NCBI GenBank assembly: GCA_046314755.1 | Contig: JBKDBG010000109.1 | Span: forward strand, 1-16,118 | Direction of reading: 5' to 3' | Source: UBA6183 sp046314755 | GTDB lineage: Bacteria > Bacteroidota > Bacteroidia > UKL13-3 | Length of the DNA: 16,118 nt | Shown here: in pieces, positions 8,010-15,132 of the stretch | Layout: each line of letters begins with the position of its first letter | Position numbering within the stretch: the stretch's first letter is position 1 | Made by a program: the position numbers and the translations under genes | Notes under the pieces: model-generated | The model's input: the letters and a program-made list of their open reading frames with translations, nothing else | What the model was told of the DNA's origin: nothing | The model's database searches: none

Positions 8010-9302
8010 TTATTCGGGTTGGCTTTTATTATCATCAATAAATGGAATAATTTCTTTGATGCCTGTGGCTACTTTCATTTCACCTGTAATAAAATATTGC
8101 AATAACGGACCGGCCATTACAGAAGTTATCACAGCCATTACAACCAAAGCCACAAACAAAGGAGGAGTAATTACTCCTGCTTGCAAAGCCAATAAACCTA
8201 AAACAATTTCCATGGCACCTCTGGCATTCATACCAAATCCAACCGCCATACTTTCTTTAAACGATAATCGGCCCCATAACGAACCTAAACCTGCACCTAA
8301 TAGTTTACATACAATGGCTAAACTGGTAACAATAAACACCAATTGTAAATTGAAGTTAGCAATAAAATCAATTTTAAATCCGATGGAAACAAAAAATATT
8401 GGAGCAAATATGTTGGTTACGAATTGATGGATGATTTCACGTGTTTTTTCGCTCAAGTGCACACTGTCACCCACTGCTATACCAACAATAAAAGAACCAA
8501 AAATAGCGTGTATCCCGATTTGTTCGGTGAGAGCTGCACCCAAAAATGCAAGTCCTAATGAAAAAGCCAACACACCGCCCGGCCACGATAAATGCTTTTG
8601 TGCCCATGGCAATGATTTGTTGATAATCCAGCGACCCACACTTAACATGATAACAGCAAACAACAAGGTATATCCAAGGGTATAGAGAAATTGAAATGAG
8701 TCACCACCTTTGTTCATCAATCCCAAAACCACACTAAACAAAATCCAACCGATTAAATCATCAAACATAGCGGCAGCTATAATGATCATCCCAATTTTTG
8801 TTTTGAATAGATTTAAATCCATTAAGGTACGTGCAATAATTGGCAAGGCCGAAATAGCCATGGCTGTTCCCATAAATAAAGCAAATACGAGTACATCATT
8901 ACCGGCAGTACCACCCAGCATATCATGAAAATAGTATCCTGCTCCGAAGCCTAATAACAAAGGAATAATCAACCCAATTAAACTTACTTTAAAAGCGGTT
9001 TTTCCTTGCTGTCGGATTACGGAAAGTTCTACCTCCATACCTGCCACAAACAATAACATCACCACAGAAATGGTACCGATACCGCCTAACACCAAACCTT
9101 GTGTTCCTTTTGTAGTATAAATAACTTCATTTAAATGCGGTACATATTTTCCCAACACGGTTGGGCCCAACAAAATACCGGCCACCAACTCCCCTACCAC
9201 CAATGGCATTTTTAATTTTCGGAAAAACTCTCCGAAAATTCGCCCAAGCAGCAGCATACTACCCAAGGCTACAAAGAGGTTGATGATATCGTGGTGATTC
9301 AT
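8010..9302 (-). CDS. CPA2-type cation/proton antiporter (Na+/H+ exchanger fold)
   Basis: This 430-residue membrane protein of about 12-13 segments matches the CPA2 monovalent cation:proton antiporters (KefB/GerN/NapA-like). Landmarks are VVGELVAGILLGP at 35-47 in the helix-2 region, FVAGMEVE at 85-92, MAISALPIIARTL at 148-160, the acidic ion-binding pair Asp181-Asp182 in AAAMFDDLIGW, and FGMNARGAMEIVLG near the C-terminus. It exchanges H+ for Na+ or K+ across the inner membrane and helps keep cytoplasmic pH and ion balance. No TrkA-N/RCK domain follows, so it is the short form, unlike KefB/KefC. It lies 20 bases after the universal-stress gene, indicating one operon. The ion cannot be chosen from sequence alone. 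Confidence 0.92.
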   Translation of the reverse strand: MNHHDIINLFVALGSMLLLGRIFGEFFRKLKMPLVVGELVAGILLGPTVLGKYVPHLNEVIYTTKGTQGLVLGGIGTISVVMLLFVAGMEVELSVIRQQGKTAFKVSLIGLIIPLLLGFGAGYYFHDMLGGTAGNDVLVFALFMGTAMAISALPIIARTLMDLNLFKTKIGMIIIAAAMFDDLIGWILFSVVLGLMNKGGDSFQFLYTLGYTLLFAVIMLSVGRWIINKSLPWAQKHLSWPGGVLAFSLGLAFLGAALTEQIGIHAIFGSFIVGIAVGDSVHLSEKTREIIHQFVTNIFAPIFFVSIGFKIDFIANFNLQLVFIVTSLAIVCKLLGAGLGSLWGRLSFKESMAVGFGMNARGAMEIVLGLLALQAGVITPPLFVALVVMAVITSVMAGPLLQYFITGEMKVATGIKEIIPFIDDNKSQPE

Positions 9303-9322
9303 TTGAGTTGTTGGGTTAAAGT

Positions 9323-10207
9323 TTATTCTTCTTCTTTGTTAATGCGTGAGTGCACAATTAATAAATCGCATGGCAAATCGGCCAAGGCGAATTCAATATC
9401 ATGCGGAAACACGCGGTCTAATAAATTCAGTTTTGTATCGGGTGAATTAAGCACCAATAAATCCGCCTGTTGATCTCTTGCAAATTTACTGATTACATAT
9501 CCGGGCTTACCTTCAATGCGCTCTTTATGCACTTGTGTTTTACCACAATCGGTACAAGCCAATATTTCATTTAATTTTTCAATCTCTTCAATTACAATTT
9601 TTTCTTTGCGCTCATCACTGTCGCCATCGCTTAAAGCCTCACTTCTAATCAAAGCCATTTTTCCTGCATCTTCCTCTTGAATCACAAACACATCATCGGC
9701 ACCGGTTTGTTTGGCCACATAAATAGCCGTTTCAATGGTATGCATCGTTTTAGGATGATCGCTTCCTTCAACCACAATGCGTTTTACCGGGTTTGATTTA
9801 ATATCAGGCTCACGTAACATCAACATGCTACACTTCGCCCTACGACAAAGTGTACGCGCCAAGCCACCAATAAAATATTTCAGCATGCTTTCTTTTTCTA
9901 AAGCACCTGCCACCAATAAATCAACATCCTCTTCCTTACAAACGGCTAAAATTTCCGTTACGGGGTCACCTTGTTTCCAAATCACCCTGTTGGTGTCTTT
10001 ATCCAACTCAAAGCGATGCAATAAATGTTTTAAGTATTGTTCGTGCTGCAAATTATTCGGACCAATATGTATAAACAACATGGTAGCATTAAATAACTGT
10101 TGTAACCTGCGCGACTCTGCCAAAATAGCCTCTGTACGTGGTGTAAAACCAATTGCCACCGCAATTTTTTTAAACGGAAAAGGAGGCTTTTTTCCTGTTG
10201 TACTCAT
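9323..10207 (-). CDS. Tandem universal stress protein (two Usp domains)
   Basis: The 294-residue soluble protein contains two Usp folds: residues about 12-132 (FKKIAVAIGFTP, then LLVAGALEKES and CSMLML) and about 140-288 (VKRIVVEGSDHP, then DLLVLNSP and CDLLIV). Usp proteins are cytoplasmic stress and energy-state regulators; ATP-binding members carry a G-2x-G-9x-G-(S/T) signature and an early Asp. In the first domain the early Asp is Gly20, the second signature Gly is Glu104, and only Gly101 and Gly114-Gly115 remain. The second domain has no such glycines. Nucleotide binding is therefore doubtful. A CTDC pair at 218-221 in the second domain is unusual. It is the first gene of an operon with the cation/proton antiporter, which suggests it modulates or responds to that transporter; this is inference from context. 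Confidence 0.88.
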   Translation of the reverse strand: MSTTGKKPPFPFKKIAVAIGFTPRTEAILAESRRLQQLFNATMLFIHIGPNNLQHEQYLKHLLHRFELDKDTNRVIWKQGDPVTEILAVCKEEDVDLLVAGALEKESMLKYFIGGLARTLCRRAKCSMLMLREPDIKSNPVKRIVVEGSDHPKTMHTIETAIYVAKQTGADDVFVIQEEDAGKMALIRSEALSDGDSDERKEKIVIEEIEKLNEILACTDCGKTQVHKERIEGKPGYVISKFARDQQADLLVLNSPDTKLNLLDRVFPHDIEFALADLPCDLLIVHSRINKEEE

Positions 10208-10344
10208 AGCACGAAGATATGAATTACCATGAACTCTAAGTATGAAATTATTCCTTGGGCGTTGTTGTTCCTTACTCGTAAAAATCGCTACTTACTTTGT
10301 CATTAGCATTTTCACCTTGTATTGTGTAAACTTGCCCCACTGTT
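10208..10344. promoter_or_regulatory. Divergent promoter region between usp/antiporter operon and E1 gene
   Basis: This 137-base spacer must hold promoters for both directions. For the plus strand the best candidates are TTTG at 10296-10299 with TATTGTGT at 10320-10327 (20-base spacing, imperfect -7), and TAAACTTG at 10327-10334, a 7 of 8 match to TAnnTTTG but without a well-spaced -33 element. I see no good minus-strand match, and no hairpin or operator. Confidence 0.35.
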
Positions 10345-12396
10345 ATGGTAAAAAAAGACATTCTTCTTGAAGCCTATATGCACATGTGCGAAGCCAGAGC
10401 AATGGCAGAAACGTATGATGCAAACAGGGCTATATGTAAATATGTTCACTCTACATCAAGAGGGCATGAAGCCATACAATTGGCTGTGGGTATGCAACTT
10501 AAACCTTATGATTATTGCGCTCCATATTACCGCGATGAATCAATTTTATTAGGGATGGGATTAAGCCCGTATGAGTTGATGTTACAATTATTGGGGAAAG
10601 CGGAAGATCCTTTTTCAGGAGGGAGAACTTATTATGCTCACCCCAGTTTAAACCGTGACGGATTTCCAAAAATTCCGCATCAAAGCAGCGCAACCGGAAT
10701 GCAAGCTATTCCTGCAACAGGCATGGCACATGGCATTTCCTACAAAGAAACCGTAGGGTTGAATGTAAAAGGGGAATTTCCGGTGGTGGTGTGTAGCTTT
10801 GGCGATGGTTCGGTTACCGAAGGTGAAGTAGCGGAAGCCTTTCAAATGGCCGTGTTAAAAACCTTACCTATTATTTATTTGGTACAAGATAATGATTGGG
10901 GCATTAGTGCCAGTGGAGATGAAATGCGTGCCATGGATGCCTATGAATATGCAGCAGGTTTTAAAGGCCTAAAACGCATGCGACTGGATGGAAGTGACTT
11001 TATTGAAAGTTATGAAGGCATGTCGGAAGCCATTGAATACGTTAGAAAGAATCGGAAGCCAATATTGGTTCATGCTAAAGTACCTTTGCTGGGCCATCAT
11101 ACATCAGGTGTGCGAAAAGAGTGGTACCGCAGTGAGGAAGACATGACCAAACACACCAAAAACGATCCGCTTCCGAAATTGCGCAAAGTATTAACCGAAA
11201 TTGGCCTCATCGAAGAAGAACTGAATGAGATAGAAAAAGATGCGAATTACAAAGTAGAACAGCAATTTAAGCAAGCGGTTGAAAGTGCAGATCCACATCC
11301 GACAACCGTTGAAGATCATATTTTTGCGCCAAGCGGTGCAACTGAAGAAGCAGGTAATCGTACACCTCAAGGCAAAGAACCAAGTGTAATGGTTGATGCC
11401 GCTTTACATGCGGTAGATGAGTTGATGGCCAAACATCCTGAATGTTTATTTTACGGGCAAGATGTGGGTGCACGTTTGGGCGGAGTATTTCGCGAGGCCG
11501 CTACCTTAGCTAAAAAATATGGGGACCACCGTGTGTTTAACACACCTATTCAAGAGGCCTATATTGTTGGTTCAACCGTGGGCATGAGTGCCGTAGGATT
11601 AAAACCAATTGTTGAAATTCAATTTGCCGATTATGTGTGGACAGGCGTAAATCAGTTGGTGTGTGAAATCACCAAATCAAGTTACCTTACCATGGGTAAA
11701 TATCCGGTTAGCACCATTATACGTGTGCCTATTGGGGCTTATGGAGGTGGCGGACCATACCACAGCGGCAGTATTGAATCAACACTGCTTACGCTGAAAG
11801 GAATCAAAATAGCCTACCCAAGCAATGCTGCCGACATGAAAGGTTTGATGAAAGCCGCCTATTATGACGGCAATCCTGTAATTATGCTGGAGCACAAAGG
11901 ATTGTACTGGAGTAAAAATCCGGGTACTGAATTGGCTCGTTGTGTTGAACCTGATGAAGATTACATACTGCCATTTGGTAAAGCCAACGTAGTGTTGCAA
12001 GCAAATGATGAAGCGATTGAAAATGGAGAAAGTTGTTGCATCATTACCTGGGGTATGGGGGTATATTGGAGTATCAATGCCGCCAAAAATTTTAACGGAC
12101 AAGTGGAGGTTATCGATTTGCGCAGCTTACAACCATTAGATGAAGAAACAATTATGCAAGCCGTAAACCGCCATGGAAAATGTTTAATTGTTACCGAAGA
12201 ACCTTTACTTAATTCGTTTGCTGAAAGCTTAGCAGGTAGAATCGCCCAAAAATGTTTTAAACGTTTAGATGCACCTGTTGCAACAATTGGTGCGAAAAAC
12301 ATTCCGGCTGTTCCGCTCAATATGACGTTAGAAGCAGAAATGCTTCCAAATGCTGAGAAGGTAGCGGTTGAATTAGAAAAATTATTGAATTATTAA
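10345..12396 (+). CDS. 2-oxoacid (branched-chain type) dehydrogenase E1, fused alpha and beta subunits
   Basis: The 683-residue chain joins both subunits of a thiamine-diphosphate-dependent E1, which decarboxylates a branched-chain 2-oxoacid and acylates the lipoyl group of E2. Alpha half (about 1-320): SRGHEAIQ near 38, YYRDES near 61, and the ThDP/Mg motif starting GDGSVTEGE at 153 and ending DNDWGIS at 182 (Asn183-Asp184 in place of the usual Asn-Asn). The GHHTSG loop follows near 249. A linker of about 320-345 leads to the beta half (about 345-683), with FYGQDVG near 370, the cofactor-activating Glu404 in TPIQEAYIVG, QFADY near 425, RVPIGAYGGGGPYHS near 460, and the C-terminal transketolase domain ending in LEKLLNY. 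Fused E1 of this kind is common in Bacteroidota. No E2 or E3 gene is adjacent and a terminator follows, so it is monocistronic. Exact substrate is inferred. Confidence 0.9.
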   Translation: MVKKDILLEAYMHMCEARAMAETYDANRAICKYVHSTSRGHEAIQLAVGMQLKPYDYCAPYYRDESILLGMGLSPYELMLQLLGKAEDPFSGGRTYYAHPSLNRDGFPKIPHQSSATGMQAIPATGMAHGISYKETVGLNVKGEFPVVVCSFGDGSVTEGEVAEAFQMAVLKTLPIIYLVQDNDWGISASGDEMRAMDAYEYAAGFKGLKRMRLDGSDFIESYEGMSEAIEYVRKNRKPILVHAKVPLLGHHTSGVRKEWYRSEEDMTKHTKNDPLPKLRKVLTEIGLIEEELNEIEKDANYKVEQQFKQAVESADPHPTTVEDHIFAPSGATEEAGNRTPQGKEPSVMVDAALHAVDELMAKHPECLFYGQDVGARLGGVFREAATLAKKYGDHRVFNTPIQEAYIVGSTVGMSAVGLKPIVEIQFADYVWTGVNQLVCEITKSSYLTMGKYPVSTIIRVPIGAYGGGGPYHSGSIESTLLTLKGIKIAYPSNAADMKGLMKAAYYDGNPVIMLEHKGLYWSKNPGTELARCVEPDEDYILPFGKANVVLQANDEAIENGESCCIITWGMGVYWSINAAKNFNGQVEVIDLRSLQPLDEETIMQAVNRHGKCLIVTEEPLLNSFAESLAGRIAQKCFKRLDAPVATIGAKNIPAVPLNMTLEAEMLPNAEKVAVELEKLLNY

Positions 12397-12431
12397 TTTG
12401 AGAAATAAAGCATCAAAATGGTGCTAAAATC

Positions 12432-12463
12432 AAAAAAGGCAACCCGATGAGGTTGCCTTTTTT
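12432..12463. terminator. Bidirectional intrinsic terminator between E1 gene and tRNA
   Basis: Perfect 13-bp arms, AAAAAAGGCAACC (12432-12444) and GGTTGCCTTTTTT (12451-12463), enclose the loop CGATGA. It lies 35 bases after the E1 stop on the plus strand and one base past the tRNA 3' end on the minus strand, with a U-run in both readings, so it can end both transcripts. Confidence 0.93.
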
Positions 12464-12464
12464 G

Positions 12465-12538
12465 TGGGCCCTGTAGGGCTCGAACCTACCACCCCCTGAT
12501 TATGAGTCAGATGCTCTAACCTACTGAGCTAAGGGCCC
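12465..12538 (-). tRNA. tRNA with CAU anticodon (elongator Met or Ile2)
   Basis: The minus strand folds as a complete 74-base cloverleaf. Acceptor arms GGGCCCT and AGGGCCC pair over 7 bp with discriminator A. The D stem is GCTC/GAGC, the anticodon stem TCTGA/TCAGG, the anticodon loop CTCATAA with CAT at 12502-12504, and the T arm GTAGG/CCTAC around TTCGAGC. CCA is not encoded and must be added. The first pair is a normal G1-C72, so this is not initiator tRNA-fMet. Whether it is elongator Met or the TilS-modified Ile2 (lysidine, reading AUA) is open: C4-G69 and C5-G68 match the E. coli Ile2 identity pairs, while the loop sequence fits both. Confidence 0.95.
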
Positions 12539-12574
12539 AAAAACCAAAACTAATTTATCACAAGGTTCGGTTTT

Positions 12575-12601
12575 TTTGAGGACTGCAAACATATATTTTT
12601 G
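12575..12601 (+). promoter_or_regulatory. Candidate promoter for the HAD phosphatase gene
   Basis: TATTTTTG at 12594-12601 is an exact TAnnTTTG match and would start transcription about 17-20 bases before the ATG at 12625. TTTG at 12575-12578 is a possible -33 element, but the 15-base spacing is short. It overlaps the predicted tRNA promoter on the other strand. Confidence 0.4.
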
Positions 12602-12617
12602 CCCGTTGTTTTACAAA
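12586..12617 (-). promoter_or_regulatory. Probable promoter for the tRNA gene
   Basis: On the minus strand TTTG (12614-12617), 20 bases, then TATGTTTG (12586-12593) match the Bacteroidota -33/-7 pattern exactly. The predicted leader to the mature tRNA 5' end is about 40 bases. Confidence 0.55.
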
Positions 12618-12624
12618 TACTATT

Positions 12625-13245
12625 ATGACAAAAATTAATTCCATCATTTTCGACTTAGGCGGAGTAATTCTAAACCTTGATCAAGACAGAACATTGCGTG
12701 CGTTTAACCGCTTAGGAGTTGATTTGGTGGCTATTAATGAGCAATCATCTGTATTTAAAGATTTTGAAAAAGGATTAATCACTGCCGATGATTTTAGACA
12801 AGGCATTAATACTTTTTGTGCAAATCCGTTAAGCAATGAACAAATTGATTTTGCATGGAATGCCATGTTGCTTGATTTACCTGTGCACCGATTTAACCGA
12901 TTAATCACCTTACGCAAACACTTTAATGTGTATTTGCTGAGCAATACCAACAGCATTCACATAGATGCATTTCACGACTACTTAAAACAACACCATACCG
13001 ATGTAAAGTGGTTTGATTTGTTTGATAAAGTATATTACAGTTATGAAATGGGTATGCGCAAGCCCGATACCGAAATTTATGAGTTTGTGCTGAAGGACAT
13101 CAACAAAAGTGGTGAAGAATGTATTTTTATTGATGACACCAAACAAAATTTACATGGTGCCACACAAGTTGGTATTCATACCATTTGGGCAAAACAACCA
13201 TTAGATGATGAGATGATGATGGAAATTAAACGTTGTGCTTCATAG
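12625..13245 (+). CDS. HAD-superfamily phosphatase, YihX-like (subfamily IA)
   Basis: The 206-residue protein carries the four HAD motifs. Motif I is IIFDLGGVI, with nucleophile Asp10 and Gly12 at the second acidic position. Motif II is LLSNTN at 104-109, with Ser106. Motif III is Lys146 in GMRKPDTEIY. Motif IV is IFIDDTKQN at 167-175, with Asp170-Asp171. The DLGxV start, the SNTN motif and GMRKP closely resemble E. coli YihX, an alpha-D-glucose-1-phosphatase, which also lacks the second Asp. A helical cap of about residues 16-90 fits class C1. It should dephosphorylate a small phosphometabolite in the cytoplasm; the substrate is not proven. It starts 86 bases from the tRNA 5' end on the opposite strand and appears to be monocistronic, with hairpins after its stop. 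Confidence 0.88.
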   Translation: MTKINSIIFDLGGVILNLDQDRTLRAFNRLGVDLVAINEQSSVFKDFEKGLITADDFRQGINTFCANPLSNEQIDFAWNAMLLDLPVHRFNRLITLRKHFNVYLLSNTNSIHIDAFHDYLKQHHTDVKWFDLFDKVYYSYEMGMRKPDTEIYEFVLKDINKSGEECIFIDDTKQNLHGATQVGIHTIWAKQPLDDEMMMEIKRCAS

Positions 13246-13253
13246 CAAAAAAC

Positions 13254-13279
13254 TGTTTTCCGTTAGAGGCCGGAAAACA
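13254..13279. repeat. 9-bp inverted repeat just after the HAD stop codon
   Basis: Arms TGTTTTCCG (13254-13262) and CGGAAAACA (13271-13279) enclose an 8-base loop. It lies nine bases past the HAD stop codon and lacks a T-run, so it is more likely an mRNA 3'-end hairpin than a terminator. Confidence 0.6.
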
Positions 13280-13299
13280 ATAATTGATTTTGCATAATT

Positions 13300-13315
13300 C
13301 ACCCCAATAGGGGTG
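13300..13315. repeat. Short GC hairpin within direct repeats
   Basis: CACCCC (13300-13305) and GGGGTG (13310-13315) pair around AATA, a tight 4-base loop. A TGCATAA heptamer precedes (13291-13297) and overlaps the end of the hairpin (13314-13320). It is the second of three consecutive hairpins in this spacer. Confidence 0.55.
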
Positions 13316-13320
13316 CATAA

Positions 13321-13354
13321 AAAATGCCAATGGTATTCTATCCATTGGCATTTT
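13321..13354. terminator. Bidirectional intrinsic terminator between HAD and TPR genes
   Basis: Perfect 13-bp arms AAAATGCCAATGG (13321-13333) and CCATTGGCATTTT (13342-13354) enclose an 8-base loop. An A-run before and T-rich sequence after make it usable from both sides. It lies 25 bases beyond the TPR stop codon on the minus strand. Confidence 0.85.
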
Positions 13355-13379
13355 ATTTAAGGTTGGTATTCAGCTTTAA

Positions 13380-14054
13380 CTATTGAAAATTTTGTAATAA
13401 TTGTTCTAAGTTTCTGCGCGCCATGATAAAATCAGGATAGGTTTGAATGGCTTTTTTGTAAGCCTCTGCAGCCTTTTGGTATTGTTGTGTTTGCACATAA
13501 TAATAACCACGCATATTCCAACATGCAGCCGTTACCGGAACACGTTGCGTACGCACCTGATCAATAAACATATCAACACTGTCTTTTCCAGCTTTAAATT
13601 TCTCACTCATCACATCAATTACTTTATTGGCTTCGGTAAAATTACCGGTGGCCAAATGCACGGATGCTACTTTGTAGATATACTCTACTTTACCTGTTTT
13701 ATCAAACATGTTTTGAGCAAGTTTCATCAAATCTTCATCCTTACCTACTTGCTCCAAACAAATCATTTTCATCTTCAACAATTCATCATCAGCAGGTTTA
13801 CTTACCAAGGCGGCATCCAAGGTTTGCAGGCAAGCCTCAAAATTTTGTACAGCCAAATATAATTTAGGCAATGAATCGCGCACGGCATTGGTACTGTCGT
13901 TTAACAAAATTAATTGTGCAGCAGTAATAGCCGTAGGAATATCTTTTAAATCATAACTGCGTTTAAACAAAGCCTGGTAATCGGGTTGTTTTACCGATGA
14001 ATTACAAGAAGCCAAAGCTCCAATAATTAAAAATGCAATTGCTGTTTTTTTCAT
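13380..14054 (-). CDS. TPR-repeat lipoprotein
   Basis: The 224-residue product starts with a lipoprotein signal: MKKTAIAFLIIGALASC, with lipobox Leu14-Ala-Ser-Cys17, so it should be lipidated at Cys17 and anchored in the envelope. The rest is helical with TPR-like periodicity. The clearest repeat is the last one (about residues 176-212, WNMRGYYYVQTQQYQKAAEAYKKA and then the proline-bearing turn IQTYPDF), and weaker ones cover about 30-150. TPR proteins form protein-binding scaffolds; the partner is unknown. Its ATG overlaps the stop of the upstream reductase by 4 bases (ATGA, 14051-14054), indicating translational coupling in one operon. I do not recognise a named gene. Confidence 0.85.
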   Translation of the reverse strand: MKKTAIAFLIIGALASCNSSVKQPDYQALFKRSYDLKDIPTAITAAQLILLNDSTNAVRDSLPKLYLAVQNFEACLQTLDAALVSKPADDELLKMKMICLEQVGKDEDLMKLAQNMFDKTGKVEYIYKVASVHLATGNFTEANKVIDVMSEKFKAGKDSVDMFIDQVRTQRVPVTAACWNMRGYYYVQTQQYQKAAEAYKKAIQTYPDFIMARRNLEQLLQNFQ

Positions 14055-15067
14055 GGATATGTTTGATAATATTGTTTTAAATCGTCACACGCACTGCGTA
14101 TGGTTTTACTCAAAGGTATAAACTCAAAGTTTATTTTCACTTTGATTTTTTCACTGCTGTAAAAATATTGTTTTAAGGAAGCCCTTGAAGTTTCTTTGGT
14201 AATTGATGCGCGTTTACCTGTAAATAATGCTGCAATACCGGCACCTATCCAAGCCAACTCTGCCAATAATGGTGTAACGCGAATGCTTGCTTTTTTGGCA
14301 CCAAGTGCATTGGCTGCTTCATGTAAAAATCGCTTCATTTCGGCATTCTCACTAACCAGCACAAATCGTTCGCCAAACACATTTTTATCCATTAAGGTAA
14401 TTAATGCATCAGCAACATCTTTTACATCAACATAACCATTAATACCATGGGTGTAAAACGGCATACCTTTATGCACCATTTCAAACAATTTACATGATCC
14501 TTTATCCCATTTTCCGCTACCCAATATCACTCCGGGATTTACAATGGCTACTTTTAAACCTTCTTCCGCACCTCTCCATACTTCCATTTCGGCTTTATGC
14601 TTACTTACGGCATAATTACTGTTCAGTTTTGAGTCCACCCATTGCGTTTTTTCATCCACTTTTGCCCCATCTTTTGCCCTTCCTAATGCAGCAATCGAAC
14701 TCACATAACCCAACTTTTTTATTCCTTTAATCAAACAAATATTTACCACATTGGCTGTGCCTTGCACATTTACTTGCATCATTTGGTTTCTATCTTTTTG
14801 ATGAAAAGAAACCATGGCTGCAGAATGATACACTTCATCAACCCCTTCTAAAGCCTGTTCCAATGCAGGAACATCCAATACATCAGCATCAACCCAAGTT
14901 AGTTTTTCGTTTGGTGTGAGCTTATTAAAATATAATCCGTAAATGTAATTGAACTCCTCAAGAGAACTTTCGGTACGCTTAAGCGCCTTTACGTAAAGAC
15001 CCTTTTGAAGCAACTTACAAACAAGGTGAGCGCCTAAAAAACCTGTAGCTCCGGTTACTGCTATCAA
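14051..15067 (-). CDS. Extended SDR, NAD(P)-dependent epimerase/dehydratase/reductase
   Basis: This 338-residue protein has the Rossmann dinucleotide motif TGATGFLG at residues 5-12, an acidic D61-V-L-D64 pair after the third strand, the HSAAMVSF segment at 81-88 at the NNAG-like position, Ser123-Ser124, and the catalytic Tyr152-x-x-x-Lys156 in NYAVSKHKAE. NPGVILGSG at 177-185 and YVDVKDVADALITL near 212-225 are typical of the extended SDR family (dihydroflavonol-reductase/3-beta-HSD-like branch, NAD-dependent epimerase domain). Substrate unknown; it may act on a sugar nucleotide, sterol-like or small carbonyl compound. The start is TTG at 15065-15067. No in-frame ATG precedes it, and the Rossmann motif begins four residues later, so a later start is excluded. 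It is the first gene of a pair with the TPR lipoprotein. Confidence 0.9.
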   Translation of the reverse strand: MIAVTGATGFLGAHLVCKLLQKGLYVKALKRTESSLEEFNYIYGLYFNKLTPNEKLTWVDADVLDVPALEQALEGVDEVYHSAAMVSFHQKDRNQMMQVNVQGTANVVNICLIKGIKKLGYVSSIAALGRAKDGAKVDEKTQWVDSKLNSNYAVSKHKAEMEVWRGAEEGLKVAIVNPGVILGSGKWDKGSCKLFEMVHKGMPFYTHGINGYVDVKDVADALITLMDKNVFGERFVLVSENAEMKRFLHEAANALGAKKASIRVTPLLAELAWIGAGIAALFTGKRASITKETSRASLKQYFYSSEKIKVKINFEFIPLSKTIRSACDDLKQYYQTYP

Positions 15068-15132
15068 AGTGTGGAAATGTTTATTTAATGCAGGACGAAA
15101 ATAATCTATTTTGTGGTGATTAATGTAAATAC
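15068..15132. promoter_or_regulatory. Short divergent spacer between SDR operon and arginase-fold gene
   Basis: This 65-base spacer must carry both start regions. The minus strand has TATTTTCG (7 of 8 match to TAnnTTTG) about 28 bases before the TTG start, and the plus strand has only imperfect TATTTTG-like sequence. No convincing -33 boxes were found. No hairpin is seen. Confidence 0.3.

Noticed and set aside
8056..8928. Plus-strand open frames across the antiporter gene (for example 8056-8427, 8431-8685, 8710-8928)
   Set aside because: They are antisense to a clear membrane transporter, have odd composition, and show no domain.
9777..10232. Plus-strand 151-codon frame across the Usp gene
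   Set aside because: It is antisense to a recognisable Usp gene, with no motif and Cys/Lys-rich composition.
10888..10896. Asn-Asp in place of Asn-Asn at the end of the E1 ThDP motif as a sign of lost activity
   Set aside because: The first Asn, a cofactor-metal ligand, and the GDG start are present, and variation at the last position is tolerated in related E1 enzymes.
12652..12666. Missing second Asp in HAD motif I (DLGGV) as evidence for a dead phosphatase
   Set aside because: E. coli YihX has the same DLG arrangement and is active; the other motifs here are intact.
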